NCBI GenBank assembly: GCA_964058845.1
Contig: CAXKVR010000117.1
Span: forward strand, 1 to 64,000
DNA from: Carex sylvatica
Lineage: Eukaryota > Streptophyta > Magnoliopsida > Poales > Cyperaceae
DNA: 64,000 bases
Reading direction: 5' to 3'
The translations under genes were made by a program, and so were the position numbers. Under the pieces are notes generated by a model. That model was given only the letters and a program-made list of their open reading frames with translations, was not told the DNA's origin and searched no databases. Below, piece after piece: positions 61,616 to 64,000 of the stretch (position 1 is its first letter; each line of letters opens with the position of its first letter).

Positions 61616-62744
61616 TATATATATAGTCTATCTAGAGAGCTTCTAAGGCAAATATCTATAATAGTTTTGCTTTAGTAGTCACTACTAAGTTTTCAACAAC
61701 AAAAAATGTTTCAAACTGGATTTTTTTTTTTTTAAATTGGTTCACGGTTTTTGAATAAAAGCCAGTTAATTATTTTGGTTTTTCCGATTCAACTGCAAAG
61801 GTGGTCTTTCAAACGCACCAAATTAGACAGTTGACCGGGTTCAGTTTTTTTCAGTCCAAGTCCAATTTTTTTATTAAAAGTTCAAAAATATTATTTCTCT
61901 TATCTCCAGCTGAAACCAAGGCGCAACAGGTCCTCAATTTTACAGCAAGGACCCTATGACAAGGGGTATTCAAATTAGTTGTATTATTTACTTAAAAGGC
62001 CCCTAAATTTAGAATAATTTTACAATTGATCCCTGATAGTCTGGTACCCTACTATTATATACCAGTTCATCAAAATTGTACTGGTATTGACCTATACCAG
62101 TGAGATAAATGCTTATAAATCATGGTGGCACTGTATTTAAGAATTGGTACCAAGAACATTAGAAAATCTAAGATTTGCCATAGCAGTAGGGAAAAGATAA
62201 AAACTGCTTATAATTAATCACCTCCTCTTCTTTTCCAATGTTGCTTCGACAGAGGAGAGAGATGGCGATGCAATGTAACTGGTACTGAATGCAGAAGATA
62301 GAAAGAGCCAACCAAAGAGCGAGAGAGAGGCAGGAAGAATAAAGTCTAGAAGGGGAAGAGAGAGATGTAAAGTGTGGCCATATGTGGGTTGGGTATATAT
62401 CCAGTCATGTAGATCCCACTGCTCAGTCCACCAGTAGCTTTTCTTAGCAGAGCTATTTCTTGGTTGGTGCCAAGTACCATGCAAATCATGCATATATGAT
62501 ACTAATTATAGAGAAAAAACGGATTATATATATGCATATCCTTCTCCCCTTAATTCAAGAAAAGTATTTGATCAACTACTGTGGTATTGAATTCTGGTAC
62601 CCTATCAGTTTTTTTTTTTTTTTTTTCCTTTTTTATTACATCTCAAAAAACACCACCAGAAGTATGTTTCAACTAAAAAATATACAAACCAACTCCTTTA
62701 TTTGTATGAACACTGAATTTAACTGAATTTACAATAACCTGAAA

Positions 62745-63717
62745 TCACCAATCGTCAGCTCCTTTTATCGCTCCAATATGATATATACAACTAGCAATTG
62801 TGGCAAGAACAGCCTGTTGCATCAATAGGAAATAATTAAGCATGAAAAATAATCTCAAATAAATTAAGCATCTAACAGGAGCGGAACAAGCAAATTAAAA
62901 TCGGAGAGCTGAAACATAAATGTATAATGTGTGGCATGTGTAATTCGTACCCAAGTCTCCATGGCCACAACATGCATTCTAACCACTAGCTAGACTAGTG
63001 CCACACATTTTTCATTTTATGAGACGGTCTAAACCATTTAACACTTTCAAAAATTATAAGAGTGAGGCTATGATATTGCTCATAGTGTGGATTGGTCCGT
63101 ACTACAGATTAATATCTCCTTTTTCAAAGTTCAAATAGTCAATCTGAACTGTTCATTATGATTTCCATATCAAAATGTAGTTACAAACTAAATTTTACAT
63201 TCCTTTTAGAAATTGTTTACATTTTTTTAAGATTGACAGAAAATCACTTATTTTGAATGGTCTATAATGTTTAGATTAAGAGATTTTTCATCTATCTAAA
63301 AAATTGTAAAAAAAATATAAAATTTGATCTACAAGTACATTTTCATATGGACATCATGCATGTTGAACAGTTCAAATTGACTGTTTGGACTTAAAAAATA
63401 AATATATTGATCCATTGTACGAATCAATCCGCGCTATGCACAGTACCATAGCCTCACTCTTTTAACAATTATAAAATATAAATGACAAAATTGATAATTT
63501 GCGTTTATAGGAGTAGCACTGCCCCTAACAGTGAGCAACTTCATGATCAAAGATCCTAAAAGATTGATTTGCATAGGAAGAATTATAAATCCTTTTACAT
63601 ACCGCTATCGTGCAACTGATGTATCCTGGTTTCTCTCTATAATCAACTCTTGAGAAACTTAGCATTATAGCTCCAATGCACCATGGAATGCCACACAAAA
63701 AGAAACCAAGTATGAAC
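62745..63717 (-). CDS. Ribosomal L18a-like small membrane protein, copy 2 (3' exons only)
   Basis: Two exons correspond to exons 3 and 4 of copy 1: 63717-63603 and 62813-62745, joined by a GTATGT-type donor and a CAACAG acceptor. Exon 3 encodes FILGFFLCGIPWCIGAIMLS and SRVDYREKPGYISCTIA; exon 4 encodes AVLATIASCIYHIGAIKGAD followed by DW and stop. The ...KGADDW ending is the normal one for the family, which copy 1 has lost. Two membrane-segment residues (Gly and Tyr in copy 1) are Cys here. The 5' exons, if present, lie beyond 64000, so I cannot say whether the gene is complete. Confidence 0.75.
62931..63004 (-). ncRNA. tRNA-His(GUG)-like relic or SINE head, copy 2
   Basis: The duplicate of 47311-47380, with the same GTG anticodon arm. 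The T-arm region reads GGGTACGAATTAC, closer to a B box than in copy 1. The D region has a 4-bp CTAG duplication. Confidence 0.55.
63055..63465. mobile_element. Foldback MITE 3' of L18a-like copy 2
   Basis: The duplicate of 47435-47850, with inverted ends GAGTGAGGCTATGATATTGC and AGTACCATAGCCTCACTC. Confidence 0.75.
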
Positions 63718-64000
63718 CTATTCTCAAGCCAAAATGGCAAAAGATAAAAACAAAGTTTAGACAAGTCATGTGTGTTTTAATTTTCAAGATAGCAAACAAA
63801 TTAAATTATCTATTATACCAACAAATTGATCCTAAAATCCATAAAGATATATACATGTTTTGCATATAAAGTTCAGGCTTCCATCACAGAGAAGTAAGAA
63901 GGAAATTGCTTAAACCTAGAAGCTTACAGGCTTACTTGTGAGAACGAAAACAAAAAGCACTAGGGTTCTAATTAAATAGCTAGCTATAGTTACGCAATAG

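Larger units (their letters stand above)
60144..63945. repeat. Segmental duplication, copy 2
   Basis: Aligns with 45024-48345; see that entry. It carries an extra foldback insertion at 61080-61615. Clear similarity fades at about 63945, near the window end. Confidence 0.9.

Overview
This is plant nuclear DNA, very probably from a eudicot. It is AT-rich, its genes are small and carry GT/AG introns, and most of the sequence is transposon debris. The families recognised are plant ones: plant-type cytosolic sulfotransferases, a root meristem growth factor (RGF/GOLVEN) peptide precursor, ribosomal-L18a-like membrane proteins, an RNase III-like (RTL) protein and a hAT transposase remnant. I cannot name the species.

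Layout. 1-3182: right part of a CACTA transposon that carries spliced-gene fragments, two of them AAR2-like. 3183-5924: a TIR element and a hAT element with a perfect 8-bp target duplication. 6365-7333: an intact intronless sulfotransferase gene. 7798-10288: a Mutator-like MITE and a hAT element that holds a nested MITE. 11899-12941: a second sulfotransferase, broken by a stop codon and a frameshift; its downstream flank (to about 16.5 kb) is a diverged copy of the flank of the first, so the unit was duplicated in tandem. 16.5-25 kb: gene-free, full of foldback elements. 25313-25966 (minus): a four-exon RGF/GOLVEN peptide gene that no single ORF reveals. 26-38 kb: repeats, a 2.87-kb hAT with transposase remnants (31322-34189) and a 2.04-kb CACTA packed with hairpins (34238-36279). 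38177-38485 (minus): a Pro/His-rich protein. 41.2-42.6 kb: a large inverted-repeat element cut by a small hAT. 42878-43195 (minus): a small plant protein of unknown function.

45-64 kb is a complex duplicated locus. A segment of about 3.3-3.8 kb occurs at 45.0-48.3 kb and again at 60.1-63.9 kb; each copy carries the 3' exons of an L18a-like gene and a tRNA-His-like relic. Between them on the minus strand (58716 to 51013) lies an RTL RNase III gene in which an internal tandem duplication has fused two RNase III domains in frame. The join lies inside one exon. The first domain keeps all four metal-binding acidic residues; the second has lost two of them. I regard this fused gene as the most interesting object in the window.

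The genes do not form one pathway. The common theme is local tandem duplication (sulfotransferase, RTL and L18a-like units) followed by decay, with transposon insertions that can be dated against the duplications because the paired copies supply empty sites.
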